DNA from: Mitsuaria sp. WAJ17
GTDB lineage: Bacteria > Pseudomonadota > Gammaproteobacteria > Burkholderiales > Burkholderiaceae_C
DNA: 64,000 bases
NCBI RefSeq assembly: GCF_014174515.1
Contig: NZ_JACJUG010000006.1
Coordinates: 62,001 to 126,000 of the forward strand
Direction of reading: 5' to 3'
This document shows, piece by piece, positions 50,487-61,300 of this stretch (its first letter is position 1; the number at the start of each line of letters is the position of its first letter). The translations under genes and the position numbers were made by a program. The notes beneath the pieces are model-generated. The model had not been told where the DNA came from and made no database searches. It worked only from the letters and a program-made list of their open reading frames with translations.

Positions 50487-51313
50487 TCCGACGCGCCACG
50501 CGCAAGCTTCCCGGCGCCGAGCCGCGACTGCCGCGACGCTGGGCGCTGGGCGGCGCGCTGCTGGGCGGCATCGTCGGCCTGGTCCTGTGCGCACCGGCAC
50601 GTTGGCTGGCCCAGGGCCTGGCCCAGTCCAGCGGCGAGCACCTGCTGCTGGCCGATGCCAGTGGCAGCGTGTGGAACGGCTCCGGTGTGCTGGTCCTGCA
50701 GGGCGGTCCCGGCAGCCGTGATGCCGCCAGCCTGCCCGGCCGCCTGTCCTGGTCCGTGGGCCTCGATGGCTGGCAGCCGGTGCTGCGCCTGCGCCAGGAC
50801 TGCTGCATCAATGACACCCTCTCGCTGCGCCTGCAGCCCGGCTGGGGCCGCCTGCGCCTGGACCTGCCGGCCCAGGACCAGTGGCTGGCCCGCGTGCCGG
50901 CGGCCTGGCTGGGGGGCCTGGGCACGCCTTGGAACACCCTGCAGCTGTCCGGCTCGCTGCGCCTGAGCGCGCGCCAGTTGAGCCTGCAGTACCAGGGCGG
51001 CCAATGGCAGCAGCAGGGCCAACTGGACTTCGAACTCGTCAACATCGGCTCGCGGGTCTCCACGCTCGCGCCCCTGGGCAGTTACAAGCTGAGCCTGGTG
51101 GGCGATGCCCAGAAGCCCGGGCAGACCCGCATCGAACTGCAGACCCTGGACGGTGCCTTGCAACTGCAGGGCCAGGGTCGTGTTGGCGAAGGCCAGCGCC
51201 TGCAGTTCCAGGGCGAGGCCTCTGCCGCCGCCGGCCGCGAGACGGCCCTCAATAATCTCCTGAACATCATCGGGCGGCGCCAAGGCGCGCGCTCCGTCAT
51301 CACGATCGGATGA
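50483..51313 (+). CDS. gspN: GspN T2SS protein
   Basis: Accessory T2SS component found in a subset of systems; 276 residues with one N-terminal membrane segment (about 20-45, ALGGALLGGIVGLVLCAPA) and a periplasmic beta-rich domain with SGSVWNGSGVLVL, typical of GspN. Coupled by ATGA overlaps to gspM and gspD. Its exact role is not established. Confidence 0.9.
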   Translation: MIRRATRKLPGAEPRLPRRWALGGALLGGIVGLVLCAPARWLAQGLAQSSGEHLLLADASGSVWNGSGVLVLQGGPGSRDAASLPGRLSWSVGLDGWQPVLRLRQDCCINDTLSLRLQPGWGRLRLDLPAQDQWLARVPAAWLGGLGTPWNTLQLSGSLRLSARQLSLQYQGGQWQQQGQLDFELVNIGSRVSTLAPLGSYKLSLVGDAQKPGQTRIELQTLDGALQLQGQGRVGEGQRLQFQGEASAAAGRETALNNLLNIIGRRQGARSVITIG

Positions 51314-53526
51314 GCATGAACACGCGTCCCCGCCTCAGCCTCCTGACCCTGGCCCTGGCCGCCCTCGCCGCGCAGCCTGCGCCATCCCTGGCCCAGGCTC
51401 CCTCGCAGCCCGCAGCCGGCACGCACAAGGCCAAGAAGCCCGGCGCCGCGGTCAAGGCACAGACCCCGGTCACCCTCAATTTCGTCAACGCCGACATCGA
51501 AGCCGTCACCCGCGCCATCGGCGTGATGATGGACAAGCAATTCGTCATCGATCCGCGCGTCAAGGGCACGATCACGCTCTACAGCGAGCAGCCGTTGTCC
51601 GTGCACGAGGCCTACCTCAACTACCTCGCCGGCCTGCGCGGCCTGGGCTTCACGGTGGTGGAGAGCGGCGGCCTGCTGAAGGTGCTCCCGGAGGCGGATG
51701 CCAAGCTTCAGAGCAGCGCCGTCATCCTGGACAACGGCGCCCCGCGCGGCGACCAGATCCTGACCCAGGTCTACCGCCTCAACTACGAGCAGGCCAACAA
51801 CCTCGTGCCGGTGCTGCGCCCGCTGATCAGCCCCAACAACACGGTGCAGGCCAATCCCGGCAACAACACGCTGGTGGTGACGGACTACGCCGACAACCTC
51901 CAGCGCATCGCCAAGATCATCGCGGCCATGGACACCCCGGCCTCGACGGACCTGGAGATCATCCCGCTCAAGCACAGCGTGGCCTCAGACATGGCCGCGC
52001 TGGTGGCCCGGCTGGCCGATGGCGGTGGCGCTGCGGCGGCGCCCAACCAGCCGGCGCTCTCCAGCGGCGGCAGCGCCAGCGTGGTGGCGGACCCACGCAG
52101 CAACTCGCTGATCGTGCGAGCCCCCAATGCGGCCAAGCTGGCCGCCGTGCGCAGCATCGTCGCCAAACTGGACGTGCCGGGCAGCGACAGCACCGGCAAC
52201 ATCCGCGTGGTCTACCTGAAGAACGCCGATGCCACCAAGCTGGCCACCGTGCTGCGCGCAGCCTTTGGAGCGGGCGGCAGCACCTCTGGCGGCAGTGGCA
52301 GCACGCCGGGCGGCTCCGGTCTGGGCAGTTTTGGCAACAGCACCGCCCCCAGTTCGCCCGTGAACAACCCCGGCCAGGGCATGAACAGCGGCACCAGCGG
52401 CTCGGGGCTTTCCGCAGCGGCGACACAGCCCGTCTCGTCCTCGCCCAGCCCCTCCACCGGCGGCTTCGTGCAGGCAGACCCGTCCACCAATGCGCTGATC
52501 ATCACGGCGCCGGAACCGCTGTACCGCCAGATCCGCAACGTCATCGACCAGCTCGACGGCCGCCGCGCGCAGGTCTATGTCGAGACCCTGATCGTCAAGG
52601 TCGATGCCTCCAAGACCGGGGCCTTCGGCGTGCAGTGGCAGAACCTCTTCGGCAACAAGGGCGACAACACCCTCCCGGGCCTGGGCACCAACTTCGGCAC
52701 CGGTGCCGGCAACATCATCCAGGGCTCTGCCGCGCTTTATGGCGGCTCGGCGTCCCTGGCCTCTGCCGTCAAGGACGCGCCGGCCGGCCTTAACTTCGGC
52801 CTGCTGAAAAAGATCGGCGACAAGTACACACTTGGCGCCATCGCCAACTTCCTCGAGACCGAGGCAGGCGCCAATGTGCTGTCCACACCCAACCTGGTCG
52901 CACTAGACAACGAGGAAGCCAAGATCGTCGTCGGCCGCAACGTGCCCTTCGTGACCGGCTCCTTCACCAACACGGGCAGCAGTTCCGGCACGGTCAACCC
53001 CTTCCAGACCTATGACCGCAAGGACGTGGGCATCACCCTGCGCATCCGCAGCCAGATCGGCGAAGGCGGCACGGTGCGCATGACGGTCTACCAGGAGAAC
53101 TCCTCCATCGACCCGACCACCAAGGCCGACACCAGCGGCCCGGCCACCGAGAAGAGCGCCATCGAGACCACCGTGTCAGTGGACGACGGCGAGATCATTG
53201 TGCTGGGCGGTCTGCTGAAGGACGAGTTCGCCGACAGTGAGGGCCGCGTCCCCGGCCTGGGCAGCATTCCCCTGATTGGCAATCTGTTCAAGAACACCGG
53301 CCGTAGCCGCATCAAGACCAACCTGATGGTCTTCCTTCGCCCGGTGATCATGCGCGACCAGAAGTCGGCCGATGATCTGACCCTGGATCGCTACGAGTAC
53401 ATCCGCGGCCTGCAGCAGTCCGGCCAGCCGCAACCCAAGTTCGCCCTGCCAGACACCGGTGCCCCGATGCTGCCGGGCGCCGAAGACAAGAAGCCTGGCC
53501 GCCCCATGAGCGGCAGCAAGAACTGA
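51310..53526 (+). CDS. gspD: GspD type II secretin
   Basis: Outer-membrane secretin of the T2SS, 738 residues. Signal peptide to about residue 29; N0 domain ([20 protein letters not shown]), N1-N3 domains with [13 protein letters not shown] and [10 protein letters not shown]; a Gly/Ser-rich loop inside N3 (about residues 318-380); then the secretin core ending [18 protein letters not shown] and [10 protein letters not shown]. No S-domain for a pilotin is apparent. Start overlaps gspN by four bases. Confidence 0.96.
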   Translation: MSMNTRPRLSLLTLALAALAAQPAPSLAQAPSQPAAGTHKAKKPGAAVKAQTPVTLNFVNADIEAVTRAIGVMMDKQFVIDPRVKGTITLYSEQPLSVHEAYLNYLAGLRGLGFTVVESGGLLKVLPEADAKLQSSAVILDNGAPRGDQILTQVYRLNYEQANNLVPVLRPLISPNNTVQANPGNNTLVVTDYADNLQRIAKIIAAMDTPASTDLEIIPLKHSVASDMAALVARLADGGGAAAAPNQPALSSGGSASVVADPRSNSLIVRAPNAAKLAAVRSIVAKLDVPGSDSTGNIRVVYLKNADATKLATVLRAAFGAGGSTSGGSGSTPGGSGLGSFGNSTAPSSPVNNPGQGMNSGTSGSGLSAAATQPVSSSPSPSTGGFVQADPSTNALIITAPEPLYRQIRNVIDQLDGRRAQVYVETLIVKVDASKTGAFGVQWQNLFGNKGDNTLPGLGTNFGTGAGNIIQGSAALYGGSASLASAVKDAPAGLNFGLLKKIGDKYTLGAIANFLETEAGANVLSTPNLVALDNEEAKIVVGRNVPFVTGSFTNTGSSSGTVNPFQTYDRKDVGITLRIRSQIGEGGTVRMTVYQENSSIDPTTKADTSGPATEKSAIETTVSVDDGEIIVLGGLLKDEFADSEGRVPGLGSIPLIGNLFKNTGRSRIKTNLMVFLRPVIMRDQKSADDLTLDRYEYIRGLQQSGQPQPKFALPDTGAPMLPGAEDKKPGRPMSGSKN

Positions 53527-53530
53527 CGCC

Positions 53531-54967
53531 ATGGCCAGCCGTCACCCCCTGCCCTATGCCTTCGCCCGCAGCCACACGGTGCTGCTGGAAGACGACGGCC
53601 AGCAGCTGACCCTCTGGGCCGCGCCCGAGGTGAGCTTCGCGGCCCTGTCCGAGGTACAGCGCCTCTACCAGGTGGACCGCATGGAGTCCCAGCCCCAGGC
53701 CTTGCTGGCCGAGCGCATCAGCAATGCCTATGCAGGCGCCGAGAGCAGCGCGGCCACGGTGGTCGGCGAGGTCGAAAGCGCGGTGGACCTCTCGCGCATG
53801 ATGCAGGATCTGCCCGCCGTGGAGGATCTGCTGGAGGCAGCCAATGATGCCCCCATCATTCGCATGCTCAATGCCCTGCTGACCCAGGCCGCCAAGGACG
53901 GCGCGAGCGACATCCACATCGAGCCCTACGAGCGCGCCAGCTCGGTGCGCTTCCGCGTGGATGGCACGCTGCGCGAGGTGGTGCAGCCCAACCGCGCCCT
54001 GCATGCCGCGCTGATCTCGCGTCTGAAGATCATGGCCGAGCTGGACATCGCCGAGAAGCGGCTGCCGCAGGACGGCCGCATCTCGCTGCGCATCGGCGGT
54101 CGTGCCGTGGATGTGCGGGTCTCGACGCTGCCGTCCGCCCATGGCGAGCGCGCGGTGCTGCGCCTGCTGGACAAGTCCGAGTCCAAGTTCAGCCTCGAAG
54201 GCCTGGGCATGGACGGCGCACTGCTGACCGAGTTCAAGCGCCAACTGCAGCAACCTCACGGCATCGTGCTGGTCACCGGCCCCACGGGCTCCGGCAAGAC
54301 CACCACGCTCTACGCCGGCCTGCAGACCCTGGAGACCAGCACCACCAATGTGCTGACCGTCGAAGACCCGGTGGAGTACGAGCTGGCCGGCGTGGGTCAG
54401 ACCCAGGTCAATGCCAAGATCGATCTCACCTTCGCCAAGGCCCTGCGCGCCATCCTGCGCCAGGATCCGGACGTGATCATGATCGGCGAGATCCGGGACT
54501 TCGAGACCGCGCAGATTGCCATCCAGGCCTCGCTCACCGGCCATCTGGTGCTGGCCACCCTGCACACCAACGATGCGCCCAGCGCCGTCACCCGCCTGAT
54601 CGACATGGGCGTGGAGCCCTTCCTGCTGAGCTCCTCGCTGCTGGGCGTGCTGGCCCAGCGCCTGGTGCGCAAGCTGTGCCCGCACTGCAAGCGCCCGGAG
54701 CCCGCGGATGAGAATGGCGTGATCCGCTATCGCGCCGTTGGCTGCGCCGAATGCGGCCACAGCGGCTACAAGGGCCGCACGGGTGTCTACGAGCTGATGA
54801 CAGCCACCGACCAGGTCCAGCACCTGATCCACAACCGCGCCGCGGAGAGCGAGCTGCTCGTGGCCGCCCAGGCCGCCGGCCTGCGCACCATGCGCGAGGA
54901 TGGGGCGCGCCTGGTGGCGCTTGGCATCACCTCGCAAGAGGAAGTGCTGCGCGTCACGCGCGAGTGA
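53531..54967 (+). CDS. gspE: GspE T2SS ATPase
   Basis: Cytoplasmic hexameric ATPase that drives pseudopilus assembly. Length 478 residues. Walker A GPTGSGKT at 250-257, Walker [11 protein letters not shown] near 315, and a zinc-binding tetracysteine site (CPHC ... CAEC, about residues 384-410). The domain binding GspL is N-terminal. Four bases after gspD, ten before gspF. Confidence 0.97.
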   Translation: MASRHPLPYAFARSHTVLLEDDGQQLTLWAAPEVSFAALSEVQRLYQVDRMESQPQALLAERISNAYAGAESSAATVVGEVESAVDLSRMMQDLPAVEDLLEAANDAPIIRMLNALLTQAAKDGASDIHIEPYERASSVRFRVDGTLREVVQPNRALHAALISRLKIMAELDIAEKRLPQDGRISLRIGGRAVDVRVSTLPSAHGERAVLRLLDKSESKFSLEGLGMDGALLTEFKRQLQQPHGIVLVTGPTGSGKTTTLYAGLQTLETSTTNVLTVEDPVEYELAGVGQTQVNAKIDLTFAKALRAILRQDPDVIMIGEIRDFETAQIAIQASLTGHLVLATLHTNDAPSAVTRLIDMGVEPFLLSSSLLGVLAQRLVRKLCPHCKRPEPADENGVIRYRAVGCAECGHSGYKGRTGVYELMTATDQVQHLIHNRAAESELLVAAQAAGLRTMREDGARLVALGITSQEEVLRVTRE

Positions 54968-54977
54968 GTGAGTCCGC

Positions 54978-56192
54978 ATGCCTGCCTACAAGTACGAAGC
55001 CCTGACCGAGGACGGCCGCAGCAACAAGGGCCTCATCGAAGCTGACAACCCGCGTGCCGCACGTGCCGCCCTGCGTGCGCAGAAGCTGGTGCCGGTGGCC
55101 GTGGAGGCCGTGGCCCAGCAGAGCGCCGAGGCCAAGGCCTCGCTGTTCGCGCGCCGCGTCTTCAACCAGACCACGCTGACGGTCTGGACGCGACAGCTGG
55201 CCGGGCTGGTGGCCGCGGGCCTGCCCATCGAGCGGGCACTGACCTCCCTGACCGAGGAATGCGAGGACGAGCGCCAGCGCGAGCTGGTGGCCCAGCTGCG
55301 CGCCGAAGTCAACGGCGGTGCAGCCTTTGCCCGCGCGCTGGCCACGGCACCACGCGAGTTCGATCCCGTCTACCGCGCCGTCGTGGCCGCCGGCGAGCAG
55401 AGCGGCGCCCTGGGCCGCGTGCTGGAGAAGCTGGCCGATGACCTCGAAGATCGCCAGGCCCTGCGCGCCAAGGTCGTGGGGGCCATGGCCTATCCGCTCG
55501 TGGTCTGCGTGATCGCCGTGCTGATCGTGACCTTCCTGCTGACCAACGTCGTGCCCAAGGTTGCCGCGGTCTTCGTCAGCGGCAAGCAGGCCCTGCCGCC
55601 GCTGACCGTCTTCGTGCTGGCCGTCTCGGACCTCGTTCGGCACTGGGGCTGGCTGGTGGCCCTGCTGCTGGCCGGCGGCGCGTTGGCCCTGCGCCAGGCC
55701 CTGCAGAAGCCGGCCTTGCGCGTCCGCTTCGACGCCAGGCTGCTGCAACTGCCCCTGGTGGGTCGCCTGGCCCGGGGCTACAACGCCGCGCGCTTCGCCG
55801 GTACCCTGGCCATGCTGGCCGGCAGTGGCGTGCCCATCCTGAAGGCCCTTCAGGCCGCGGCAGAGACGCTCTCCAACGCAGCCATGCGCGAGGACGCCAT
55901 GGACGCCCTGGTGCTGGTCCGTGAAGGCGCCCCCCTGGGCCCAGCGCTGGCCGGAAAGAAGCGCTTCCCCGGCCTGCTGGCCATGTTCGCCCGCCTGGGC
56001 GAACAGACCGGCCAGCTGCCAGACATGCTCCAACGCGCCGCCACCCAGCTCAGTGCCGAGGTGCAGCGCCGCGCCATGGCCATGGCCACGCTGCTGGAAC
56101 CGCTGCTGATCGTGGCCATGGGCGGCGTGGTGATGCTGATCGTGCTGGCCGTGCTGCAGCCCATCATCCAGATGAACGCGATGGTGCACTGA
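54978..56192 (+). CDS. gspF: GspF T2SS inner-membrane platform protein
   Basis: Polytopic inner-membrane protein at the centre of the T2SS platform, 404 residues, with two GspF repeats and three main membrane segments (about 170-195, 215-240, 372-398). Motifs include TRQLAGLVAAGLPIERAL and ALLSGG-like segment FAGTLAMLAGSGVPILKAL. Last T2SS gene in the operon; no gspO peptidase follows. Confidence 0.96.
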   Translation: MPAYKYEALTEDGRSNKGLIEADNPRAARAALRAQKLVPVAVEAVAQQSAEAKASLFARRVFNQTTLTVWTRQLAGLVAAGLPIERALTSLTEECEDERQRELVAQLRAEVNGGAAFARALATAPREFDPVYRAVVAAGEQSGALGRVLEKLADDLEDRQALRAKVVGAMAYPLVVCVIAVLIVTFLLTNVVPKVAAVFVSGKQALPPLTVFVLAVSDLVRHWGWLVALLLAGGALALRQALQKPALRVRFDARLLQLPLVGRLARGYNAARFAGTLAMLAGSGVPILKALQAAAETLSNAAMREDAMDALVLVREGAPLGPALAGKKRFPGLLAMFARLGEQTGQLPDMLQRAATQLSAEVQRRAMAMATLLEPLLIVAMGGVVMLIVLAVLQPIIQMNAMVH

Positions 56193-56329
56193 GCCCACAG
56201 CTGCCGAACGTGCGCGCACGGCGCGCCGTGAGGTATTGAACACAGGCTGGCAAATCCGGGCTTTCTCCAGTGCACGCGCCGGGCTTCTTTTTGCTTGAAT
56301 GAACTCAGCAAGCCTGCATGGAGTCCATC
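56193..56329. other. Gap after gspF with a strong palindrome
   Basis: Contains palindromes CGTGCGCGCACG (56209-56220) and CACGGCGCGCCGTG (56217-56230), overlapping. They lack a T-run, so termination is uncertain. A TTCTTTTTGC stretch at 56285-56294 precedes the next gene. Confidence 0.4.
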
Positions 56330-57319
56330 ATGAGCAGCCACGCCATCGCCTGCATGCCGCCGCGCATTCCCATCGCGCAGATGCGGCGGGTGTTCGAGGT
56401 CCAGGACGTCGAGCGCAAGCTCGCCAAACTCCCGCCGCAGGAGCATGAGCCCCTGCGAAGCACCTACCAGCGCATGCTGGAGAAGGGCCCGGAGCGCTTC
56501 CAGGTCAAGCCCTCCGGCCTGCTGAGCCTGGACCGGCTCTACGACGAGCTGCCCAATTTCCACGAGGTGCTGGACGACATCCGCCGCCAGATCGCCCTGT
56601 GCGCCGACAGCGGGGACGCGCTGGAGATCACGCCCCTGCTGCTGCTGGGCCCGCCCGGCGTCGGCAAAACGCATTTCGCGCGCCAGCTCGCCCAGCTGCT
56701 GAACACGGGCATGGGCTTTGTCTCGATGAGCTCGCTGACCGCCGGCTGGGTCCTGTCCGGCGCCTCCAGCCAGTGGAAGGGTGCGCGGCCCGGCAAGGTC
56801 TTCGAGGCCCTGGTGGACGGCGACTACGCCAATCCGGTGATGGTGATCGACGAGATCGACAAGGCCGGCGGCGAGGCCACCTACGACCCGCTGGGCTCGC
56901 TCTACAGCCTGCTGGAGCACGACACCGCCGGCTGCTTCGTCGATGAGTTCGCCGAGGTGGCCGTGGACGCCAGCCAAGTGATCTGGGTGGCCACGGCCAA
57001 CGAGGCGCGCAGCATTCCCGAGCCCATCCTCAACCGCGTCAACGTCTATGAGGTCCAGGCGCCAGACGCCGAGGCCGCGCGGCGCATTGCCCGCCGCCTC
57101 TACGAGGGCATCCGCAGCCAGCACGACTGGGGCAGGCACTTCGACGAGCAGCCCAGCGATCCGGTGCTGGACCGCATGGCAGAGGTCGCCCCGCGCGAGA
57201 TGCGCCGCGCCTGGATGACGGCCTTCGGCAATGCCAAGCTGGCGGGGCGCGGGACAGTGCTCTGTGAGGATCTGCCGGCGGGGGCCTCGAAGCGCCAGCC
57301 CATCGGCTTCATGCATTGA
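56330..57319 (+). CDS. Stand-alone Lon-like AAA ATPase
   Basis: AAA+ ATPase of 329 residues resembling the ATPase module of Lon protease. Walker A GPPGVGKT (107-114), Walker B VMVIDEID (170-177), and pore-loop/sensor region SLTAGWVLSGASSQWKGARP (135-154). The Lon N-domain and protease domain are absent, so it cannot cleave protein alone. The ATG at 56330 has GGAG six bases upstream and is preferred over one at 56318. Between the gsp operon and a nucleotidase gene; role unknown. Confidence 0.82.
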   Translation: MSSHAIACMPPRIPIAQMRRVFEVQDVERKLAKLPPQEHEPLRSTYQRMLEKGPERFQVKPSGLLSLDRLYDELPNFHEVLDDIRRQIALCADSGDALEITPLLLLGPPGVGKTHFARQLAQLLNTGMGFVSMSSLTAGWVLSGASSQWKGARPGKVFEALVDGDYANPVMVIDEIDKAGGEATYDPLGSLYSLLEHDTAGCFVDEFAEVAVDASQVIWVATANEARSIPEPILNRVNVYEVQAPDAEAARRIARRLYEGIRSQHDWGRHFDEQPSDPVLDRMAEVAPREMRRAWMTAFGNAKLAGRGTVLCEDLPAGASKRQPIGFMH

Positions 57320-57358
57320 GGGATGGCGGGCGAGTCGCGGCTGGCTATCATCCCCGCC

Positions 57359-58255
57359 ATGCCCACCTCCCTGGACGACAAGCTCGTCATCGCCATCTCT
57401 TCCCGTGCGCTCTTCGACTTCGAGGAGGAGAACGAAGTCTTCGAGGCTGGTGACGACCGCGCCTACATGGCCCTGCAGCAGCAGCGCCTGGATCTGCCGG
57501 CGACGCCGGGGGTGGCCTTCTCCCTGGTGCGCAAGCTGCTGGGCTTCAACACACTTCAGCAGCAGCGCGTGGAGGTGGTCGTGCTCTCGCGCAACGACCC
57601 CATCTCCGGCATGCGCGTGTTCCGCTCGGCGCGCCAGTTGGGCCTGCCCATCCTGCGCGGTGTCTTCACCCGCGGGCAGTCGCCCTGGCGCTACCTGCGT
57701 CCGCTGAACGCCCAGCTCTTTCTCTCGGCCAACGAGGAAGACGTGCGCCAGGCACTGGCCGCCGGCGTGGCCGCGGCCCGCGTATTCCCGCTGTCGGCCC
57801 GCGCCTCGGCGGACCACCCCCAGGAGCTGCGCATCGCCTTCGACGGCGACGCCGTGCTCTTCTCTGACGAAGCCGAGCTCGTCTACCAGCGCCAGGGCCT
57901 GGAGGCCTTCCAGGCGCACGAGCAGCAGCACGTGATGCGTCCCCTGCCCGACGGCCCCTTCAAGCCCGTGCTGCGCGCCCTGCACGAGCTGCAGCGCCAT
58001 CCGCAGACTGACATGCGCATCCGCACGGCCCTCGTGACGGCCCGCAGCGCCCCGGCCCACGAGCGCGCCATCCGCACCCTCATGGACTGGGCCATCGAGG
58101 TCGATGAGGCCATGTTCCTGGGCGGCCTGCCCAAGGGCGCCTTTCTGCGGGAGTTCGAGCCGGACTTCTTCTTCGACGACCAGGTTGGCCATGTGCAGGG
58201 TGCAGCGCCCCATGTCCCCTCCGGACATGTCAGTGCCGGTGTGACGAACTGCTAA
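57359..58255 (+). CDS. Cytosolic-type 5'-nucleotidase
   Basis: Protein of 298 residues matching the NT5C1-like 5'-nucleotidase family, which hydrolyses nucleoside monophosphates. Conserved segments: LVIAISSRALFDFEEEN (6-22), VEVVVLSRNDPISGMRVF near 66, LRIAFDGDAVLFSDEAE near 159 and FLGGLPKGAFLREFEPDFFFDDQ near 256. The FDGDAVLFSDEAE part carries the aspartate nucleophile pattern of the family. A start 12 codons upstream is open. Follows the AAA gene by 39 bases. Confidence 0.88.
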   Translation: MPTSLDDKLVIAISSRALFDFEEENEVFEAGDDRAYMALQQQRLDLPATPGVAFSLVRKLLGFNTLQQQRVEVVVLSRNDPISGMRVFRSARQLGLPILRGVFTRGQSPWRYLRPLNAQLFLSANEEDVRQALAAGVAAARVFPLSARASADHPQELRIAFDGDAVLFSDEAELVYQRQGLEAFQAHEQQHVMRPLPDGPFKPVLRALHELQRHPQTDMRIRTALVTARSAPAHERAIRTLMDWAIEVDEAMFLGGLPKGAFLREFEPDFFFDDQVGHVQGAAPHVPSGHVSAGVTNC

Positions 58256-58354
58256 GCCTTCGGCCTACGACACAATCCGGCGCGCTGCGGGCGCCCCAGT
58301 GTTGGAAGGTGCGTCCGGGCGTCCTGGCCGCACCGGCCCCACCGAGGAGACCCA

Positions 58355-61300
58355 ATGACAACAACATCCCGCTTCCGCCCCGCCCCCCTGGCCCTGGCCA
58401 GCGCCGTGCTGGCCCTGGGCCTGGCCACGGCGGCCCAGGCCGGCCAGAACGGCTTCTACCGTCAGCCCGCCTTGCAGGGCAACACCGTCTACTTCGTCGG
58501 CGAAGGTGACCTCTGGCGCGTGGCCGCCCAGGGCGGCGAGGCCCAGCGCATCACCTCTCACCACGGCCAGGAAACCCAGCCCGCCGTCTCGCCCGATGGC
58601 CAGTGGCTGGCCTTCACCGCCCAGTACGACAGCGGCACCGAGATCTACCTGATGCCCGCCAGCGGCGGCGTGCCCAAGCGCCTGACCTGGGAAGGCGGCG
58701 GCATGCGCGTCTGGGGCTTCAGCGCCAGCGGCGAGGTGATCTACACCGGGCTGGACAGCCGCCCGGGCTCCCAGCTCTTCGCCATTGACCCCAAGACCCT
58801 GCAGCGACGCATCCTGCCCGTGGGCCAGGCCGGCGACGGCGCCCTGAGTGCCGACGGCAAGACCCTGTACTTCACCCGCGGCGGCCTGCGCGGCGACAAC
58901 GCCCGCCAGTACCGCGGCGGCGGTCTGGCCCGTCTGTGGGCCCTGGACCTCTCCAGCGAGGCCGAGGCCCGCCCCTTCATCGCCGAGGGCAGCAATGACC
59001 GCCGCCCCATGCCCTACCGCGTGGGCAGCGAGGAGCGCGTGGCCTTCCTCTCCGACCGTGACGGGACCTACAACCTCTGGTCCGTCAACGCCCGCGGCGG
59101 CGACCTGCGCCAGCACACGCAGCACAAAGGCTGGGACATCCGCCATGTCTCCCTCGACGGCAGCCGTGTGGTCTACGCGCTGGGTGCCGACCTCTACCTG
59201 ACCGACCTCGCCCAGGCCGGCGCCCCGCGCAAGCTGGACATCACCCTGGGCGGTGACTTCGACCAGCAGCGCGCGCGATGGATCAAGCGCCCCCAGGACT
59301 TCCTGACCGAAACCTCCCTCGCCCCCAATGGCGAGCGCGTGCTGCTGGCCTCGCGCGGCCATCTGGCCACTCAGGGCGTGGGCCTGCTGCGCCGCGCCGA
59401 GCTGCCGGCGCAGGCCGACGGCGCCTGCAAGAAGGGCGAGTTCGCCAGCGACAGCAAGACCGTCTTCGCCATCTGCGACTTCAGCGATGAGCAGGAGATC
59501 TGGCGCTTCCCTGCCAACGGCATGGGCAAGCCGCAGCAGATCACCCATGACGCCAGCACCCAGCGCACGGCCCTGGCGCCCTCGCCGGACGGCCGCTACC
59601 TGGCCCACACCGACAAGGAAGGCCGGATCTACCTCACCGACCTCAAGGCGCAGCCCCAGCCCAGCACCCAGGTGATCGGCCAGGACAAACTGGAAGGCAA
59701 CCCTGCCGATCTGACATGGAGCAGCGACAGCAAGGCCCTGGCCTTCGCGATGCCCCTGCGCAATCCGGACCGCGCCCAGCTGATGCTCTACACGCTGGCC
59801 GACGGCAAGATCCACCGCCTCACCAGCGACCGCTACGACAGCAGCTCGCCCGCCTTCAGCCCGGATGGCAAGTGGCTCTACTTCGCCTCGGACCGCAACT
59901 TCCAGGCCACCGGCAACGGCAGCCCCTGGGGCGACCGCAACATGGGCCCCTTCTTCGACAAGCGCGGCAAGCTCTACGCCCTGGCCCTGCAGCCGGGCCT
60001 GCGCTCGCCCTTCGCGCCCAAGGACGAGCTGGAGGTCGAGCCCAAGGCAGAGGCCAAGCCGGAGGCAAAACCTGACCCCAAGGCCGATGTGAAGGCCGAT
60101 GTGAAGGCCGATGCGAAAGCTGAAGCAAAGGCCGATGCAAAGCCTGACGGCAAGGCCAAGCCCGCCATCGTCACCGAAGGCCTGGCCCAGCGTCTGTATG
60201 AGTTGCCCGTCCCGGCCGGCAACTACCGCGCCCTGCGCACCGACGGCAAGCGCTTGTGGTTCCTGGATCAGGACCTGGAACGCAAGACCAGCCTCAAGAG
60301 CATCGCCATCGACAACCAGGGCACCCCCGCCGAGGTGCTGTCCAGCGACGTGCGCGGCTACGATCTCAGCGCCGACGGCAAGAAGCTGATGCTGGTGCGC
60401 GGCAGCGGCCCGGGCGCGCCCGAGGTGCTGATCGTCGAGGCCGCGCCCAAGCTGCCCTCGGAGCTTGCCAAGTTCCAGGTGCGCTGGAGCGACTGGCAGA
60501 TCGCCACCCAGCCCCGCGCCGAGTGGAAGCAGATGTTCACCGATGCCTGGCGCATGCACCGCGACCATTTCTACGACAAGGCCATGCACGGCGTGGACTG
60601 GAAGGCCGTGCGCGCCAAGTACGAGCCCGTGCTCGACCGGCTGACCGACCGCTACGAGCTGGCCGAGCTGCTGGCTCAGATGGTGAGCGAGGTCAGCGCC
60701 CTGCACAGCCAGGTCAACCCGGGCGACGCCCGCCAGGGCCCCGAGGAACCCGGCCTGGCGGGTCTGGGCGCGCGCCTGGCCAAGGTGGGCGAGGGCTGGC
60801 GCATCGAGCACCTCTACGAAGCCGATCCCGAGCTGCCCAACGAAGCCGGCCCCCTGGCCGCTCCCGGCCTGGGCCTCAAGGCTGGTGACGTAATCACCAC
60901 CATCAACGGCCGCAAGGCCGCCGAGGCGCCGCACGTCTTCGAACTGCTGCGCGGCCAGGCCGGCAAGCAGGTGCTGCTGGAGGTGAAGACGGCCGAGGGC
61001 AAGGCGGTGCAGAAGATCGTCGTGCCCGTGCCGGCTCGACGCGACAACGAGCTGCGCTACAACGACTGGCGCGTGAGCCGCGCCAAGGCCGTGGAGAAGG
61101 CTGGCGAAGGCCGCATCGGCTATGTGCACCTGCGTGCGATGGGGCCCAACGACATCGCCGACTTCGCCCGCGAGTTCTATGCCGCCAGCGACCGCGAGGG
61201 CCTGATCATCGACGTCCGCTACAACAACGGCGGCAACATCGACAGCTGGATCCTGGAGAAGCTGCTGCGCCGCGCCTGGGCCTTCTGGCAGCGCCGCTCG

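Noticed and set aside
56209..56230. Terminator after gspF
   Set aside because: The palindromes are long but no T-run follows on either strand; recorded only as a palindrome.
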